This document shows, piece by piece, positions 8,545-20,074 of a stretch of 55,928 nt of DNA. The notes beneath the pieces were generated by a model that was given only the letters and a program-made list of their open reading frames with translations, did no database searches and was not told where the DNA came from. Location: the NCBI GenBank assembly GCA_003212035.1, contig QCRA01000004.1, positions 1 to 55,928 of the forward strand, in the 5' to 3' direction. The position numbers and the translations under genes were made by a program. Positions within the stretch are counted from its first letter, which is position 1; every line of letters begins with the position of its first letter. Source of the stretch: Prochlorococcus sp. AG-459-D04 (GTDB lineage: Bacteria > Cyanobacteriota > Cyanobacteriia > PCC-6307 > Cyanobiaceae).

Positions 8545-8964
8545 ATGAGTATTCGCATTTACATTGGCAATTTACCACAAGGATTTAATCCAAAAGAATT
8601 TGATACACTTTTAAAGTCAGTTTCTGATTCAATTAGATTTAAAGCAGTTCTAGATAAGGAAACTAAGGAATGCAGGGGGTTTGGTTTTGCTTCAACCAAT
8701 AATGAAGAGAATGCTAATTTATTAATTCAAAAATTAAACGGTTTTGAATTTAATGGTTCTAAATTAAGAGTAGAAATATCAGAAAAGAAAGATTCTGCTT
8801 CAAACAAAAGAAATGGCGGAAAATTAAACAGGAATAAGAAGAGGAAAGACTTTAAGAAAATTGTTCACAGCGATGCTCCTAACTTGGAAGCTCCAGATCC
8901 AAGATGGGCTGGAGAACTATCTAAATTAAAAGATTTGTTGGCCAATCAGAAAACGCCGGCGTAG
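8545..8964 (+). CDS. Small RRM RNA-binding protein (cyanobacterial Rbp type)
   Basis: The protein has one RNA recognition motif: RNP2 as IYIGNL at 5-10 and RNP1 as RGFGFAS at 44-50, with the normal spacing. After about residue 82 comes a basic tail (KRNGGKLNRNKKRKDFKK region, 88-105) and an acidic/Pro end containing APDPRWAGEL. Cyanobacterial Rbp proteins bind RNA, some respond to cold, and some help localise photosystem mRNAs at thylakoids; which role applies here is unknown. The total of 139 residues is longer than the typical 90-100 residue Rbp because of the tail. The stop directly abuts the crtB stop on the other strand. Confidence 0.88.
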   Translation: MSIRIYIGNLPQGFNPKEFDTLLKSVSDSIRFKAVLDKETKECRGFGFASTNNEENANLLIQKLNGFEFNGSKLRVEISEKKDSASNKRNGGKLNRNKKRKDFKKIVHSDAPNLEAPDPRWAGELSKLKDLLANQKTPA

Positions 8965-9873
8965 TTATTTAATTCGAGAAATTAAAAAAGATATTGGAAT
9001 CTCAATAGCTTTTACTGAATTTTTTACAAAAGCCCTATTATTAAAAACATCATAATCTAACCTTTCAATAGAATCTAATATTCCTCTGTAAAGACGTAAA
9101 GACGTCCATACTGGCCATCTTGCGTCAGAAGATAGCCACCTAATACCATCCTCAGACTTTTGGAACCATTCGCGAGCTCTCGTTAATTGATAGTTCATCA
9201 GTGCTTTCCACTGCTTATTTATTTTTCCCTTTAAAAGTTCTTCTTCAGAATAATTAAATTTTTCAATATCTGCTTGTGGGAGATAAATTCTCCCTCTGTG
9301 TCTATCCTCTCCTACATCCCTCAATATATTTGTTAATTGATTTGCAATCCCTAAAGCTATAGCTGCCTCAGAGGGATCAGGCATGGCACTCCATGGGGCT
9401 GATGTATAAGCGCTATCAATCCCCATTACATTCTGAGTCATTAAACCAACTGTCCCAGCTACTCTATAACAATAGAGTTTTAATTCATCAAAATCTTTGT
9501 ATCTAAATTTATTCAGATCCATTCTCTGGCCATCTATCATGTCTAAATAAGGTTGAATACTTTGTGGATATTTCTCGATGGTATCTAATAAAACTGAGTC
9601 TAATTCAGATTTAATATTCCCTTTAAATACATTTTTAGTATTTTCTTCCCATTTATCTAGATTGTCTGAAAGCTCATTTTGAGATTTAGTTGAGGCTTCT
9701 GCGCTATCCATTATTTCATCTGTTCTTCTACACCATACATAAATAGCCCAAATAGCTTTTCTCTTTTCTTGAGGTAATAGAAGAGTTCCCAAGTAAAAAG
9801 TTTTAGCCCATTGTTGAGTTTCTTGTCGGCATATCTCGTATGCTTGATCTAGTTTAGAAATTGATTTATTCAA
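8965..9873 (-). CDS. crtB: Phytoene synthase
   Basis: Phytoene synthase joins two geranylgeranyl diphosphates to give 15-cis-phytoene, the first committed step of carotenoid synthesis. The 302-residue product has both Mg-binding acidic motifs: DEIMD at 52-56 and DVGED at 186-190 within the conserved NILRDVGEDRHRGR block. The start appears to be a TTG; no ATG occurs early enough to retain motif one with a normal N-terminus. It follows pds by 37 bases on the same strand, so the two early carotenoid steps probably form one transcript. Confidence 0.96.
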   Translation of the reverse strand: MNKSISKLDQAYEICRQETQQWAKTFYLGTLLLPQEKRKAIWAIYVWCRRTDEIMDSAEASTKSQNELSDNLDKWEENTKNVFKGNIKSELDSVLLDTIEKYPQSIQPYLDMIDGQRMDLNKFRYKDFDELKLYCYRVAGTVGLMTQNVMGIDSAYTSAPWSAMPDPSEAAIALGIANQLTNILRDVGEDRHRGRIYLPQADIEKFNYSEEELLKGKINKQWKALMNYQLTRAREWFQKSEDGIRWLSSDARWPVWTSLRLYRGILDSIERLDYDVFNNRAFVKNSVKAIEIPISFLISRIK

Positions 9874-9910
9874 AAAGTTTTAGTTGAATTTAATAATTTT
9901 GTAAATGTTA

Positions 9911-11350
<1,440 letters not shown>

Positions 11351-11398
11351 TTAAAGTTAGAACATAATAGTTTTTTTCGTTGATTATTTTGTAAAATT

Positions 11399-11746
11399 AT
11401 GGAAAAAATGCTTTTAAAATCAACTACTAGACATGTAAGAATTTTTACTGCCGAAGTAGTAAACAGGGAATTACAGTTTCATCCCAACAAACTGACTCTT
11501 GATTTGGATCCCGATAACGAATTCATTTGGAACGAAGATTCATTTAATAAAATAAATGAAAAATTCAATGAACTTATTAAAGAGAGAGCAGGAAAAAATT
11601 TAGATGATTATGAACTTAGAAAAATTGGATCAGAAATAGAAGGTTTAATCAAATTTTTGCTTCAAAATGGTCAATTAAGTTATAACCCAGATTGTAGAGT
11701 AATGAATTATTCAATGGGTTTACCTAAGACAAATGAAGTGCTGTGA
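11399..11746 (+). CDS. ndhM: NDH-1 subunit M
   Basis: NdhM is one of the oxygenic-photosynthesis-specific subunits of the NDH-1 complex, placed on the peripheral arm. The 115-residue protein contains the conserved [13 protein letters not shown] start and the [11 protein letters not shown] and [21 protein letters not shown] blocks. The ATG at 11399 was used; ATG 11408 is an alternative. Its TGA overlaps the GTG start of the next gene, so they are translationally close. NdhM opens a region that also holds ndhF and ndhD, all on the plus strand. Confidence 0.93.
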   Translation: MEKMLLKSTTRHVRIFTAEVVNRELQFHPNKLTLDLDPDNEFIWNEDSFNKINEKFNELIKERAGKNLDDYELRKIGSEIEGLIKFLLQNGQLSYNPDCRVMNYSMGLPKTNEVL

Positions 11747-12363
11747 ATAGATCATCAAATAGAAGGCCCGGGAGAGGCTCAAATCGAAGTTATTACTCTC
11801 CAAACCCAAGAGACATGGATTCGTATGGACAAAAAAAAGGTAGATTACCTGCTGCTTCTGAACAAAAAATAAATTTCAGTACAGGAACCATTGCCGTGCT
11901 CGCTGGAGTACTGATTTTAGGAGTTGGTATTGGGAGTGCTATTACAAGTACAACAGATGGTGGACAGGGAAACATAGCTAGTCAACAACAATTAGATATG
12001 GCAGTTCCAGATCCTGAATTTTGTAGACAATGGGGAGCTAGTGCTTTTGTAATTGATGTTGAAATGTATACAACTCTGAATCCATCTACTAGTTTTGTAA
12101 CGCAACCAGCTCTTCAGCCAGGATGTGTCATTAGAAGAGAGAATTGGACTGTTTTACAAAAACAGGGTGCAATTAGTAATGAAGATGTAAGGGAGTGTAA
12201 GCAGAGGATGAATACTTTTGCTTATATTGGATCTATAAGAGATAAGCCAATAGTTAAGTGCGTTTATCAGACTGATGTAAATGAAAATAAATTTATAATA
12301 AAAGGCGATGGACAAGCCGAAGACGGAGGAGTCGGTATTAACAAAGAAGCAATTCAGTTCTGA
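11743..12363 (+). CDS. DUF3172-type membrane-anchored protein next to ndhM
   Basis: This 206-residue protein starts with a basic, Arg/Ser/Asn-rich stretch (1-34), then one transmembrane segment at about 46-69, then a soluble domain with four cysteines (94, 128, 152, 173). I recognise it as the cyanobacterial DUF3172 family, which commonly sits after ndhM. The basic N-terminus suggests the C-terminal domain lies in the lumen or periplasm, where the cysteines could form disulfides; both points are inference. Its GTG start overlaps the ndhM stop (GTGA). Function is unknown; NDH-1 assembly or stability is a reasonable guess from context only. Confidence 0.8.
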   Translation: MNRSSNRRPGRGSNRSYYSPNPRDMDSYGQKKGRLPAASEQKINFSTGTIAVLAGVLILGVGIGSAITSTTDGGQGNIASQQQLDMAVPDPEFCRQWGASAFVIDVEMYTTLNPSTSFVTQPALQPGCVIRRENWTVLQKQGAISNEDVRECKQRMNTFAYIGSIRDKPIVKCVYQTDVNENKFIIKGDGQAEDGGVGINKEAIQF

Positions 12364-12367
12364 TAAA

Positions 12368-13312
12368 TCATAAATGCCTTAAAGGGCTCTCTAAACTAGC
12401 AAATTGTGGCAGAATATTTTTTTTAAACACTTCTGATGCTCTTGATGTATATCTTGATGGATTAGTAATTAATTTGAGTTCTCTTTTAACTTCTAAGTCA
12501 GCGACGAATGCTTTGTGGATTGTTCCAGCTGATAATTCTCTTTCAATAGAAACCACAGGCAAAAAGGAAGCTCCTAAACCTGATTGCACTGCATTCTTGA
12601 TTGCTTCAAGAGAGTTCAGTTCCATCTCAATTTTTAATCTTTGAATATCAAGTCCAGAATCTTGAAGAAGTTTATCAACAACTTTTCTTGTTGTAGATTG
12701 AGAATCTAAAGTTACAAAATTTAATTTGTATAAATCTTCTTTTAAAAGCTCTTTCTTGGTCGAAAGTGGGTGTTTAGTGGGTATAACCAATGCTAATTCA
12801 TCTGTGGCATAAGGAATAACTTGTAGCAAATTTTCTAAATCTCCAGGTAATTGTCCGCCAATAATGGCTAAGTCAATTTGTCCATTAGCGACACTCCAAC
12901 CAGTCCTTCTAGTGCTGTGAACTTGAAGTTGAACAGATACATCAGGGTATTTTTGTCTAAACAGTCCTATCATTCTCGGCATTAAATAAGTACCCGTTGT
13001 TTGGCTGGCTCCAATGACGAGAGTTCCTCCTTTTAAGCTATTTAAATCTTCAATAGCTTTGCAAGCCTCGTCGCATTGATTCAAAATTCGTTCACAATAT
13101 TCAAGCAATAGTCTTCCTGCTTCAGTCAATAGAGCCTTCCTACCACCTCTGTCGAAAATTGTGATTTCAAGTTGTTTTTCTAGATTTTGTATTTGTAAAC
13201 TTACGGCAGGTTGAGTCACATATAATAAATCTGCAGCTTTTTTAAAACTTCCTTGAGCTGCTATTGCTTTGAGTATTCTTAATTGGTCAAGCGTAAATGG
13301 TAATTCTGGCAT
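12368..13312 (-). CDS. rbcR: LysR-family regulator, RbcR/NdhR type
   Basis: The 314-residue protein has an N-terminal LysR helix-turn-helix ([22 protein letters not shown], with [13 protein letters not shown] as recognition region) and a periplasmic-binding-like effector domain from about residue 90. Relatives regulate RuBisCO (RbcR/Ycf30), inducible bicarbonate uptake (CmpR) or ndhF3 (NdhR/CcmR), sensing photorespiratory or carbon metabolites. In picocyanobacteria with a single such gene it is generally called rbcR. It is flanked by ndhM-DUF3172 and by the Z-ISO-like gene plus ndhF, so control of NDH-1 or carbon genes is plausible. The exact subtype cannot be fixed from sequence alone. Confidence 0.82.
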   Translation of the reverse strand: MPELPFTLDQLRILKAIAAQGSFKKAADLLYVTQPAVSLQIQNLEKQLEITIFDRGGRKALLTEAGRLLLEYCERILNQCDEACKAIEDLNSLKGGTLVIGASQTTGTYLMPRMIGLFRQKYPDVSVQLQVHSTRRTGWSVANGQIDLAIIGGQLPGDLENLLQVIPYATDELALVIPTKHPLSTKKELLKEDLYKLNFVTLDSQSTTRKVVDKLLQDSGLDIQRLKIEMELNSLEAIKNAVQSGLGASFLPVVSIERELSAGTIHKAFVADLEVKRELKLITNPSRYTSRASEVFKKNILPQFASLESPLRHL

Positions 13313-13395
13313 CTATTATGCCTACAATTAATTATAATTCTAATGCTTAGAGGCATTCTTGTTAAGAACAAAAATTATTTGAATGAATTAAATAT

Positions 13396-14124
13396 ATGGA
13401 GACTCATAAAACTTCTCTAGTAATTTTACTATTAATTTTGATTTTTGCGATAATTCATAGTGGAGGAGCTGCTTTAAGAATCAAAGCAGAATCCATTATA
13501 GGTCCGAGGTTATGGCGGTTATGTTTTGTTTTTTTAAGTTTGCCGTCTGCAATTATCTTAATTAGTTATTTTTTGGCTCATAGATATGATGGAATCAGAT
13601 TATGGAATTTACAGGGTAATAATTTCGTTTTTGTTATGGTTTGGTTCTTAACTGCAATAAGTTTTTTATTTTTATATCCTGCTACTTACAACTTGCTAGA
13701 AATCCCATCGGTTTTAAAACCTAAAGTACGAATTTATGGAACTGGAATAATGAGAATCACAAGACATCCACAAGCTTTTGGTCAGATAATTTGGTGTTTT
13801 GCACATACTTTATGGATTGGGACATCATTCACATTAATAACTTCTATTGGCTTAATTTTGCATCATCTTTTTGCAATCTGGCATGGTGATAAGAGATTAG
13901 CAATTAGATTTGGAGAAGAATTTGAAAATTTTAAAAAAAATACTTCCATAATCCCTTTTTTGGCAATAATTGAAGGGAGACAAGAATTTAAGATTAAGGA
14001 ATTTTTTAAGTTATCTCAACTCGGCATAATAATTGCAATATGCGTACTTTGGTGGTCTCATAAGTTTATAAATATTGCCGTTCAAACATTTAATTCATCA
14101 TTTTTGTCTGAATTTTTCAATTGA
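13396..14124 (+). CDS. NnrU-domain membrane protein, possible 15-cis-zeta-carotene isomerase (Z-ISO)
   Basis: The protein has 242 residues and several transmembrane segments (about 7-24, 42-61, 76-96, 127-160 and 205-222). Histidines at 21, 62, 124 (RITRHPQAFGQ), 137, 156, 157 and 163 fit the NnrU family, which includes the heme-containing Z-ISO of plants and cyanobacteria that isomerises the 15-cis bond of the PDS product. Prochlorococcus uses the plant-type pathway, so a Z-ISO is expected, and crtB-pds lie about 2 kb away. Alternative: an NnrU-like protein of other function. It is divergent from the LysR gene across 83 bases and 31 bases upstream of ndhF. Confidence 0.75.
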   Translation: METHKTSLVILLLILIFAIIHSGGAALRIKAESIIGPRLWRLCFVFLSLPSAIILISYFLAHRYDGIRLWNLQGNNFVFVMVWFLTAISFLFLYPATYNLLEIPSVLKPKVRIYGTGIMRITRHPQAFGQIIWCFAHTLWIGTSFTLITSIGLILHHLFAIWHGDKRLAIRFGEEFENFKKNTSIIPFLAIIEGRQEFKIKEFFKLSQLGIIIAICVLWWSHKFINIAVQTFNSSFLSEFFN

Positions 14125-14155
14125 CAGTTTAAAATCAAAATAAAGTTTTCAAAAC

Positions 14156-16177
14156 ATGCCTCAAGCTTCAGAAATTGCCTGGTTAATTCCTGTTTTCCCA
14201 CTTGTTGGAGCGGTACTTTCTGGCTTAGGACTAATAAGTATCAATAATAAGATTAATAATTCAAGAGAAATTGTTTCTGTAGGTCTAATTTCTTTCGTAG
14301 GGATTTCTGCAGTAATTAGTTATAAAGCTTTGATTGAACAAGTTAATGGTTATCAATCAGTAGAAAAATTATTTGTATGGGCCAACGCTGGGGATTTCAC
14401 AATTCCAATGGGCTTTGTCCTTGATCCTTTGGGGAGTGTAATGCTTGCTTTAGTAACTACAATAACTTTGCTGGTTATGGTTTACTCGCATGGCTATATG
14501 TCCCACGATAAGGGTTATGTCAGATTTTTTACATATTTAGCATTATTTAGTAGTTCAATGATGGGATTAATAGTTAGTCCAAATTTATTAGAAATTTACG
14601 TTTTTTGGGAATTAGTTGGAATGTGTTCTTACTTGTTGGTAGGTTTTTGGTACGACAGGGATGGCGCTGCACACGCAGCACAAAAAGCTTTTGTTGTTAA
14701 TAGAGTGGGAGATTTTGGATTATTACTAGGTATTCTTGGTCTGTTTTGGGCAACAAATAGTTTTGATTTTAATGAAATAGCTACTGGAATTTCACAATCA
14801 ATATCTGATAATTCAATACCCATTTGGGCTGCTTTACTACTTTGTTTTTTAGTTTTTTTAGGGCCCATGGCAAAATCTGCTCAGTTTCCGCTCCATGTAT
14901 GGCTACCAGATGCAATGGAAGGCCCTACACCCATTTCTGCACTTATTCATGCTGCAACAATGGTTGCTGCAGGAATATTTCTTGTAGCAAGACTTCAACC
15001 TTTGTATTCAATATTTCCCTCTATTCAGTTCATTATTGCTTTAGTTGGCACCATTACTTGTTTTTTAGGAGCATCTATAGCTTTGACTCAAATGGATTTA
15101 AAAAAAGGTTTAGCTTACAGCACAGTTTCTCAGCTTGGTTACATGATGCTCGCAATGGGTTGTGGAGCACCAGTAGCAGGGATTTTTCATTTAGTGACTC
15201 ATGCTTGCTTTAAAGCAATGCTATTTTTGGGATCTGGTTCCGTAATACATGCTATGGAAGAAGTAGTAGGACATCAGCCTGTTTTAGCCCAAGATATGAG
15301 ATTGATGGGCGGTTTAAGAAAAAAAATGCCATATACATCAACAACATTTTTAATAGGTTGTATAGCAATTAGTGGAATTCCTCCATTGGCAGGTTTTTGG
15401 AGCAAAGACGAGATACTCGGAAATGCTTTTATATCATTTCCAGCTTTCTGGTTCGTAGGACTTTTAACAGCTGGTATGACCGCTTTTTATATGTTTAGGC
15501 TTTATTTCTTGACATTTGAAGGAGATTTCAGAGGGGAGAATAAAGAATTGCAGAAAGAGCTTCTAATAGCCTCTAAAACGAACCTAGATGAACAGAATGA
15601 AGAAGAGCATGAAGAACATGGCTCTATTCATGAGTCACCCTGGTCAATGACATTTCCCTTAGTATTTTTGGCTGTACCTTCTGTAATTATTGGTTTTATG
15701 GGACTTCCATGGGATAGCAAAATTGCAAATTTACTAGATCCTGAAGAAGCAGAGACTGCTGCAAAAGCTTTCGAACTACAAGAATTTTTGCCTTTAGCGA
15801 TTGCTTCAGTACTTATTGCATCAGCTGGAATCATTATTGCTTATCAAGCATATTTTGTGAAAAAAATTAATTTGTCAGTTTTATTTGCCAATAAGTTTCC
15901 TTCCATCAACCGTTTTTTATCCAATAAATGGTATCTAGATGATATTAATGAAAAACTCTTTGTTAAGGGTAGTAGAAAGCTTGCTAAAGAAGTCTTAGAG
16001 GTTGATTCTAAGGTTGTAGATGGTGTAGTAAATCTTACTGGACTTGTAACTTTAGGTAGTGGAGAAGGTTTAAAGTATTTTGAAACTGGTAGGGCTCAAT
16101 TTTACGCGCTTATTGTTTTTGGAGGTGTAATTCTACTAGTTGCGATATTTGGTTTTCAATCTCCCCAGGTATCTTAA
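14156..16177 (+). CDS. ndhF: NDH-1 subunit 5 (NdhF)
   Basis: NdhF is a large proton-pumping membrane subunit of NDH-1, which works in respiration and in cyclic flow around photosystem I. The 673-residue product has the antiporter-like core: LLVGFWYDRDGAA, the broken-helix region around AKSAQFPLHVWLPDAMEGPTP and the HACFKAMLFLGSGS block. A charged loop with many Glu and His residues (about 462-486) separates the core from the C-terminal helices and lateral helix. The length fits NdhF1. It is followed after 121 bases by ndhD. No frameshift is seen. Confidence 0.97.
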   Translation: MPQASEIAWLIPVFPLVGAVLSGLGLISINNKINNSREIVSVGLISFVGISAVISYKALIEQVNGYQSVEKLFVWANAGDFTIPMGFVLDPLGSVMLALVTTITLLVMVYSHGYMSHDKGYVRFFTYLALFSSSMMGLIVSPNLLEIYVFWELVGMCSYLLVGFWYDRDGAAHAAQKAFVVNRVGDFGLLLGILGLFWATNSFDFNEIATGISQSISDNSIPIWAALLLCFLVFLGPMAKSAQFPLHVWLPDAMEGPTPISALIHAATMVAAGIFLVARLQPLYSIFPSIQFIIALVGTITCFLGASIALTQMDLKKGLAYSTVSQLGYMMLAMGCGAPVAGIFHLVTHACFKAMLFLGSGSVIHAMEEVVGHQPVLAQDMRLMGGLRKKMPYTSTTFLIGCIAISGIPPLAGFWSKDEILGNAFISFPAFWFVGLLTAGMTAFYMFRLYFLTFEGDFRGENKELQKELLIASKTNLDEQNEEEHEEHGSIHESPWSMTFPLVFLAVPSVIIGFMGLPWDSKIANLLDPEEAETAAKAFELQEFLPLAIASVLIASAGIIIAYQAYFVKKINLSVLFANKFPSINRFLSNKWYLDDINEKLFVKGSRKLAKEVLEVDSKVVDGVVNLTGLVTLGSGEGLKYFETGRAQFYALIVFGGVILLVAIFGFQSPQVS

Positions 16178-16298
16178 TTACAATTGTGTGTCTTCACTGT
16201 CCATTGGGGTGAAAAAATACAGAAAATTTCTAGACTTTATTTAAGATAAATTTCTTATTAAATTGAGTACTTATTTTTATACACATTTTGCGACACAA

Positions 16299-17903
16299 AT
16301 GTTGGGAACTTTGGGAGCTGGCTTGTCTAATTTTCCTTGGTTATCTGCTTCAATTTTATTTCCAATTGGTAGTGCATTTGTGATACCTTTTTTCCCAGAT
16401 AAAGGGGATGGCAAGGAGGTGAGATGGTTTGCATTGTCTATTGCATTAATAACTTTTTTAATAACTGTAGGTTCATATATAAATGGCTTTGATATTAGTA
16501 ATGAAAATGTTCAACTGAAAGAAAATATTAGTTGGCTCCCTGATTTAGGTCTTACTTGGTCTGTAGGCGCTGATGGCATGTCTATGCCGTTAATATTATT
16601 AACTAGTTTTATAACTGCTTTAGCAGTTCTTGCTGCATGGCCAGTCAAGTTCAAACCAAAGTTATTTTTCTTTTTGATATTGGTTATGGATGGTGGGCAA
16701 ATCGCTGTGTTTGCCGTACAAGATATGCTTTTATTCTTTCTGACTTGGGAACTTGAGTTAATTCCCGTTTATTTATTACTGGCCATATGGGGCGGCAAAA
16801 ATCGACAATATGCAGCAACAAAATTCATTATATATACAGCTGGCAGTTCTATCTTCATTCTTCTGGCAGCGTTAGCGATGGGTTTCTATGGTACAGAAAT
16901 TCCTAACTTTGAGTTTTCTCACCTGGCAGCTCAGGATTTTAGTCAAAAATTCCAAATATTATGTTATGTAGGCCTTTTAATTGCATTTGGAGTGAAACTT
17001 CCAATAGTACCTCTTCATACTTGGCTTCCAGATGCTCATGGAGAGGCTACAGCTCCAGTTCATATGCTTCTAGCAGGAATTTTATTAAAGATGGGAGGAT
17101 ATGCTCTTTTAAGATTTAATGCACAATTATTACCCGTTGCTCATGCTCAATTTGCACCTTTATTAATAGTTCTAGGGGTAGTCAATATAATTTATGCAGC
17201 ATTAACTTCTTTTGCACAAAGAAATCTTAAAAGAAAAATTGCATATAGCTCGATAAGTCATATGGGTTTCGTTCTTATTGGTATAGGGAGTTTTAGTAGC
17301 CTTGGAACAAGCGGAGCTATGCTGCAAATGGTTAGTCATGGATTAATCGGTGCAAGTTTATTTTTTCTTGTTGGTGCCACCTATGACAGAACAAAGACTC
17401 TTAAACTTGATGAAATGAGTGGTGTAGGACAAAAAATGAGAATCATGTTTGCACTATGGACTGCTTGTTCCCTAGCTTCACTGGCTTTACCTGGCATGAG
17501 TGGATTTGTTTCCGAATTGATGGTATTTACAGGATTTGTTACTGATGAAGTTTATACCCTTCCGTTCAGAGTCGTGATGGCTTCTTTAGCTGCTATAGGC
17601 GTAATACTTACTCCTATTTATCTACTTTCAATGTTACGAGAAATTTTCTTTGGTAAAGAAAATCCTAAATTAATCGAAGAACGAAAACTTATAGATGCAG
17701 AGCCAAGGGAAGTTTATATTATTGCATGTTTACTGTTACCTATTATTGGAATAGGTTTGTACCCAAGATTAGTTACTGAAAGTTACATTGCATCTATAAA
17801 TAATTTGGTCGATCGAGATTTGACTGCAGTTAAAGGTGCTGTGAAAACAAATATTTTTTCAGGAACTAAAACAAATGAAATTCTAAACGCTCCAAAAATA
17901 TAA
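16299..17903 (+). CDS. ndhD: NDH-1 subunit 4 (NdhD)
   Basis: NdhD is the second large proton-pumping subunit in this cluster. Conserved blocks include [37 protein letters not shown] and [15 protein letters not shown] place the start at ATG 16299, giving 534 residues beginning MLGTLGAG, because NdhD proteins usually have only a short N-terminus before the first helix. The frame is open back to a TTG at 16263 (546 residues), and neither candidate has a good ribosome binding site. Pairing with ndhF is the usual cyanobacterial order. Confidence 0.95.
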   Translation: MLGTLGAGLSNFPWLSASILFPIGSAFVIPFFPDKGDGKEVRWFALSIALITFLITVGSYINGFDISNENVQLKENISWLPDLGLTWSVGADGMSMPLILLTSFITALAVLAAWPVKFKPKLFFFLILVMDGGQIAVFAVQDMLLFFLTWELELIPVYLLLAIWGGKNRQYAATKFIIYTAGSSIFILLAALAMGFYGTEIPNFEFSHLAAQDFSQKFQILCYVGLLIAFGVKLPIVPLHTWLPDAHGEATAPVHMLLAGILLKMGGYALLRFNAQLLPVAHAQFAPLLIVLGVVNIIYAALTSFAQRNLKRKIAYSSISHMGFVLIGIGSFSSLGTSGAMLQMVSHGLIGASLFFLVGATYDRTKTLKLDEMSGVGQKMRIMFALWTACSLASLALPGMSGFVSELMVFTGFVTDEVYTLPFRVVMASLAAIGVILTPIYLLSMLREIFFGKENPKLIEERKLIDAEPREVYIIACLLLPIIGIGLYPRLVTESYIASINNLVDRDLTAVKGAVKTNIFSGTKTNEILNAPKI

Positions 17904-17912
17904 TTTTTTTAA

Positions 17913-17937
17913 TTAATGCAATATTATTTGGCATTAA
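17913..17937 (+). other. Inverted repeat after ndhD
   Basis: TTAATGC (17913-17919) pairs perfectly with GCATTAA (17931-17937) around an 11-base loop, 10 bases after the ndhD stop. A run of T precedes it rather than follows it, so it is not a textbook terminator in the ndhD direction. It may stabilise the 3' end of ndhD mRNA. The rest of the 100-odd bases before scpA is plain AT-rich sequence. Confidence 0.3.
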
Positions 17938-18026
17938 ATAAATTAAAAGTTATCTTGTGAGTAGATTTTATCTATTTCAAAATATCTTATTTTAATTCTA
18001 TTGATAGGCAACAATTAGGCCCTAGA

Positions 18027-18848
18027 TTGTTGATTAAGTTTCTTCAAGACGCTGCAGGTAAAGGGGAGCTTGATCCATGGGATATTGATGTAATAAGTGT
18101 AATTGATAGTTTTTTAGAACAATACACACATACTTTTAATCAACCTTCAAATAATCAAATCTCATATCATAAGGATTTAGCTGAGACCAGCGAAGCATTT
18201 TTTGCGGCTTCTGTACTAGTTAATCTTAAGGCTCAGGTTTTGGAATCTGATGTTTTCAAAGAAAATTCATCAGATTTTGAAGATGAATTTGATTTGGATG
18301 ATCAAGATTGGATTGACAAAGAATTTGATATTCCAAAATATCCTGAAAAATATCTAAGGAGAAGATCTATTGCGCAACCAATTCTTAAACGCACAACAAC
18401 ATTGGGAGAACTTGTAAGTCAGTTAGAGTCCATTGCAGAAGTTATAGAAACCCAAGATCTCTTGCTTATGAAGAGAAAAAGAAATAAAAAATATTCTGAT
18501 AAGTCTTTAATTTCTCAAGTAAAATCTCTAGCACATCGTGAGAAACTTCCAGAAACCACTAAAGCATTAGGGAAATTTATTGAGGGATGGGAAAAAGCAT
18601 TACAATGGACTGATTTTGAATATTTAGTCAAAAAATGGCAAACAGTTGTAAAAAATGATTTAGATAAAGATCGTTTGGGAGTTTTTTGGGCCTTATTATT
18701 TTTATCATCTGAAAATAAAATTGAAATTAAACAAATTAATTCCTTATATGGTCCTATTCAAATTAAAAGAATAATACCTGATGGTGGCTTAGCTCAATTG
18801 CCTATAGAAAATCTTGAGGTAAGTAATGTCTCTACCACGGCTGCTTAG
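18027..18848 (+). CDS. scpA: Segregation and condensation protein A
   Basis: ScpA is the kleisin that links Smc heads in chromosome condensation. The N-terminal domain (KFLQDAAGKGELDPWDIDVISVIDSFLEQY) and the C-terminal winged helix (residues about 190-262) are recognisable in 273 residues, with an acidic linker. The marked start is TTG 18027. Homologous-looking residues continue upstream (DRQQLGPRL) with no ATG, GTG or TTG before the stop at 17958-17960, so the true start may be a rare ATT at 18000 or similar. The partner scpB is not in the window. Confidence 0.85.
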   Translation: MLIKFLQDAAGKGELDPWDIDVISVIDSFLEQYTHTFNQPSNNQISYHKDLAETSEAFFAASVLVNLKAQVLESDVFKENSSDFEDEFDLDDQDWIDKEFDIPKYPEKYLRRRSIAQPILKRTTTLGELVSQLESIAEVIETQDLLLMKRKRNKKYSDKSLISQVKSLAHREKLPETTKALGKFIEGWEKALQWTDFEYLVKKWQTVVKNDLDKDRLGVFWALLFLSSENKIEIKQINSLYGPIQIKRIIPDGGLAQLPIENLEVSNVSTTAA

Positions 18849-18895
18849 AAGCTTAATAGTAATAACGTATAATTTAAAAAAATGGTTTTGAATTT

Positions 18896-20074
18896 ATGAA
18901 GGCGATGATACTTGCGGCAGGTAAAGGCACACGTGTTCAGCCTATTACGCATGTTATTCCAAAACCGATGATTCCGATTTTGCAAAAACCTGTTATGGAG
19001 TTTCTTTTGGAACTTCTAAGAGAACATAACTTTAAGGAAATAATGGTAAATGTTTCTCATTTGGCTGAAGAAATTGAAAATTATTTTAGGGATGGGCAAA
19101 GATTTGGAGTAGAAATTGCTTATAGTTTTGAAGGAAGAATTGAAGATGGAGAATTAATAGGTGATGCTTTGGGATCTGCAGGAGGATTAAAAAAAATTCA
19201 GGATTTTCAAAATTTCTTTGATGAAACTTTTGTTGTTTTATGTGGTGATGCTTTAGTTGATTTAGATTTAACTCAAGCTGTTAAAAAACATAAGCAGAAA
19301 GGAGCTATTGCGAGCTTAATAACAAAAAAGGTAACTAGAGATCAAGTATCAAGTTATGGTGTGGTTGTTTCTGATGAGAATGGGCGAATTAAGGCTTTTC
19401 AGGAGAAGCCAACAATTGATCAAGCTTTAAGTGACTCTATAAATACAGGAATTTATCTTTTCGAACCAGAAATTTTTAATTACATACCTTCAGCAGAGAA
19501 ATTTGATATTGGAGCTGATCTTTTCCCTAAACTTGTTGAAATGGATTTACCATTTTTTGCATTACCAATGGATTTTGAATGGGTAGATATTGGAAAAGTT
19601 CCTGATTATTGGAGTGCTATTAGAAATGTATTGCAAGGGAAGGTAAGACAAGTGCAAATACCAGGTAAGGAAATAAAACCAGGAGTTTTTACCGGTTTAA
19701 ACGTAGCGGCTAACTGGGAAAAGGTTAATATTACTGGGCCGGTTTATATAGGAGGCATGACTAGGATCGAGGATGGAGCAACTATTATTGGCCCTTCAAT
19801 GATTGGACCAAGTTGTTGCATTTGCGAGGGAGCAACTATAGATAACTCAATTATTTTTGATTATTCTAAAATTGGTAAAGGTGTAAGACTTATGGATAAA
19901 TTAGTATTTGGTAAATATTGTGTTGGAAAAAATGGAGATCATTTTGATTTGCAAGATGCATCTTTAGATTGGTTAATAGCAGATTCAAGAAGATCTGACT
20001 TGACTGAGCCATCACCTCAGCAGAAAGCTATGGCAGAATTATTAGGTACTGATTTGATTAATATTCCAGACTAA
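18896..20074 (+). CDS. Sugar-phosphate nucleotidyltransferase (mannose-1-phosphate guanylyltransferase-like)
   Basis: The enzyme family makes NDP-sugars such as GDP-mannose or UDP/dTDP-glucose for cell-surface glycans. The 392-residue product has the nucleotide-binding LAAGKGTRVQPIT loop (6-18), a catalytic GD pair at 117-118, ALGSAGGLK near 91-99 and EKP at the substrate site. From about 265 to 345 it has a left-handed beta-helix pattern (IxGPVYIGG, IIGPSMIGPS), then a C-terminal tail. Sugar specificity cannot be decided from sequence here. It converges on the metF-like gene and overlaps it by 17 bases. Confidence 0.87.
   Translation: MKAMILAAGKGTRVQPITHVIPKPMIPILQKPVMEFLLELLREHNFKEIMVNVSHLAEEIENYFRDGQRFGVEIAYSFEGRIEDGELIGDALGSAGGLKKIQDFQNFFDETFVVLCGDALVDLDLTQAVKKHKQKGAIASLITKKVTRDQVSSYGVVVSDENGRIKAFQEKPTIDQALSDSINTGIYLFEPEIFNYIPSAEKFDIGADLFPKLVEMDLPFFALPMDFEWVDIGKVPDYWSAIRNVLQGKVRQVQIPGKEIKPGVFTGLNVAANWEKVNITGPVYIGGMTRIEDGATIIGPSMIGPSCCICEGATIDNSIIFDYSKIGKGVRLMDKLVFGKYCVGKNGDHFDLQDASLDWLIADSRRSDLTEPSPQQKAMAELLGTDLINIPD

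Noticed and set aside
14824-15213. A 129-residue plus-strand frame inside ndhF
   Set aside because: Shadow frame of ndhF in another phase; Cys/Ser-rich translation with no protein character.
17904-17912. T-run after ndhD as an intrinsic terminator
   Set aside because: The T-run comes before the inverted repeat on the coding strand, not after it.
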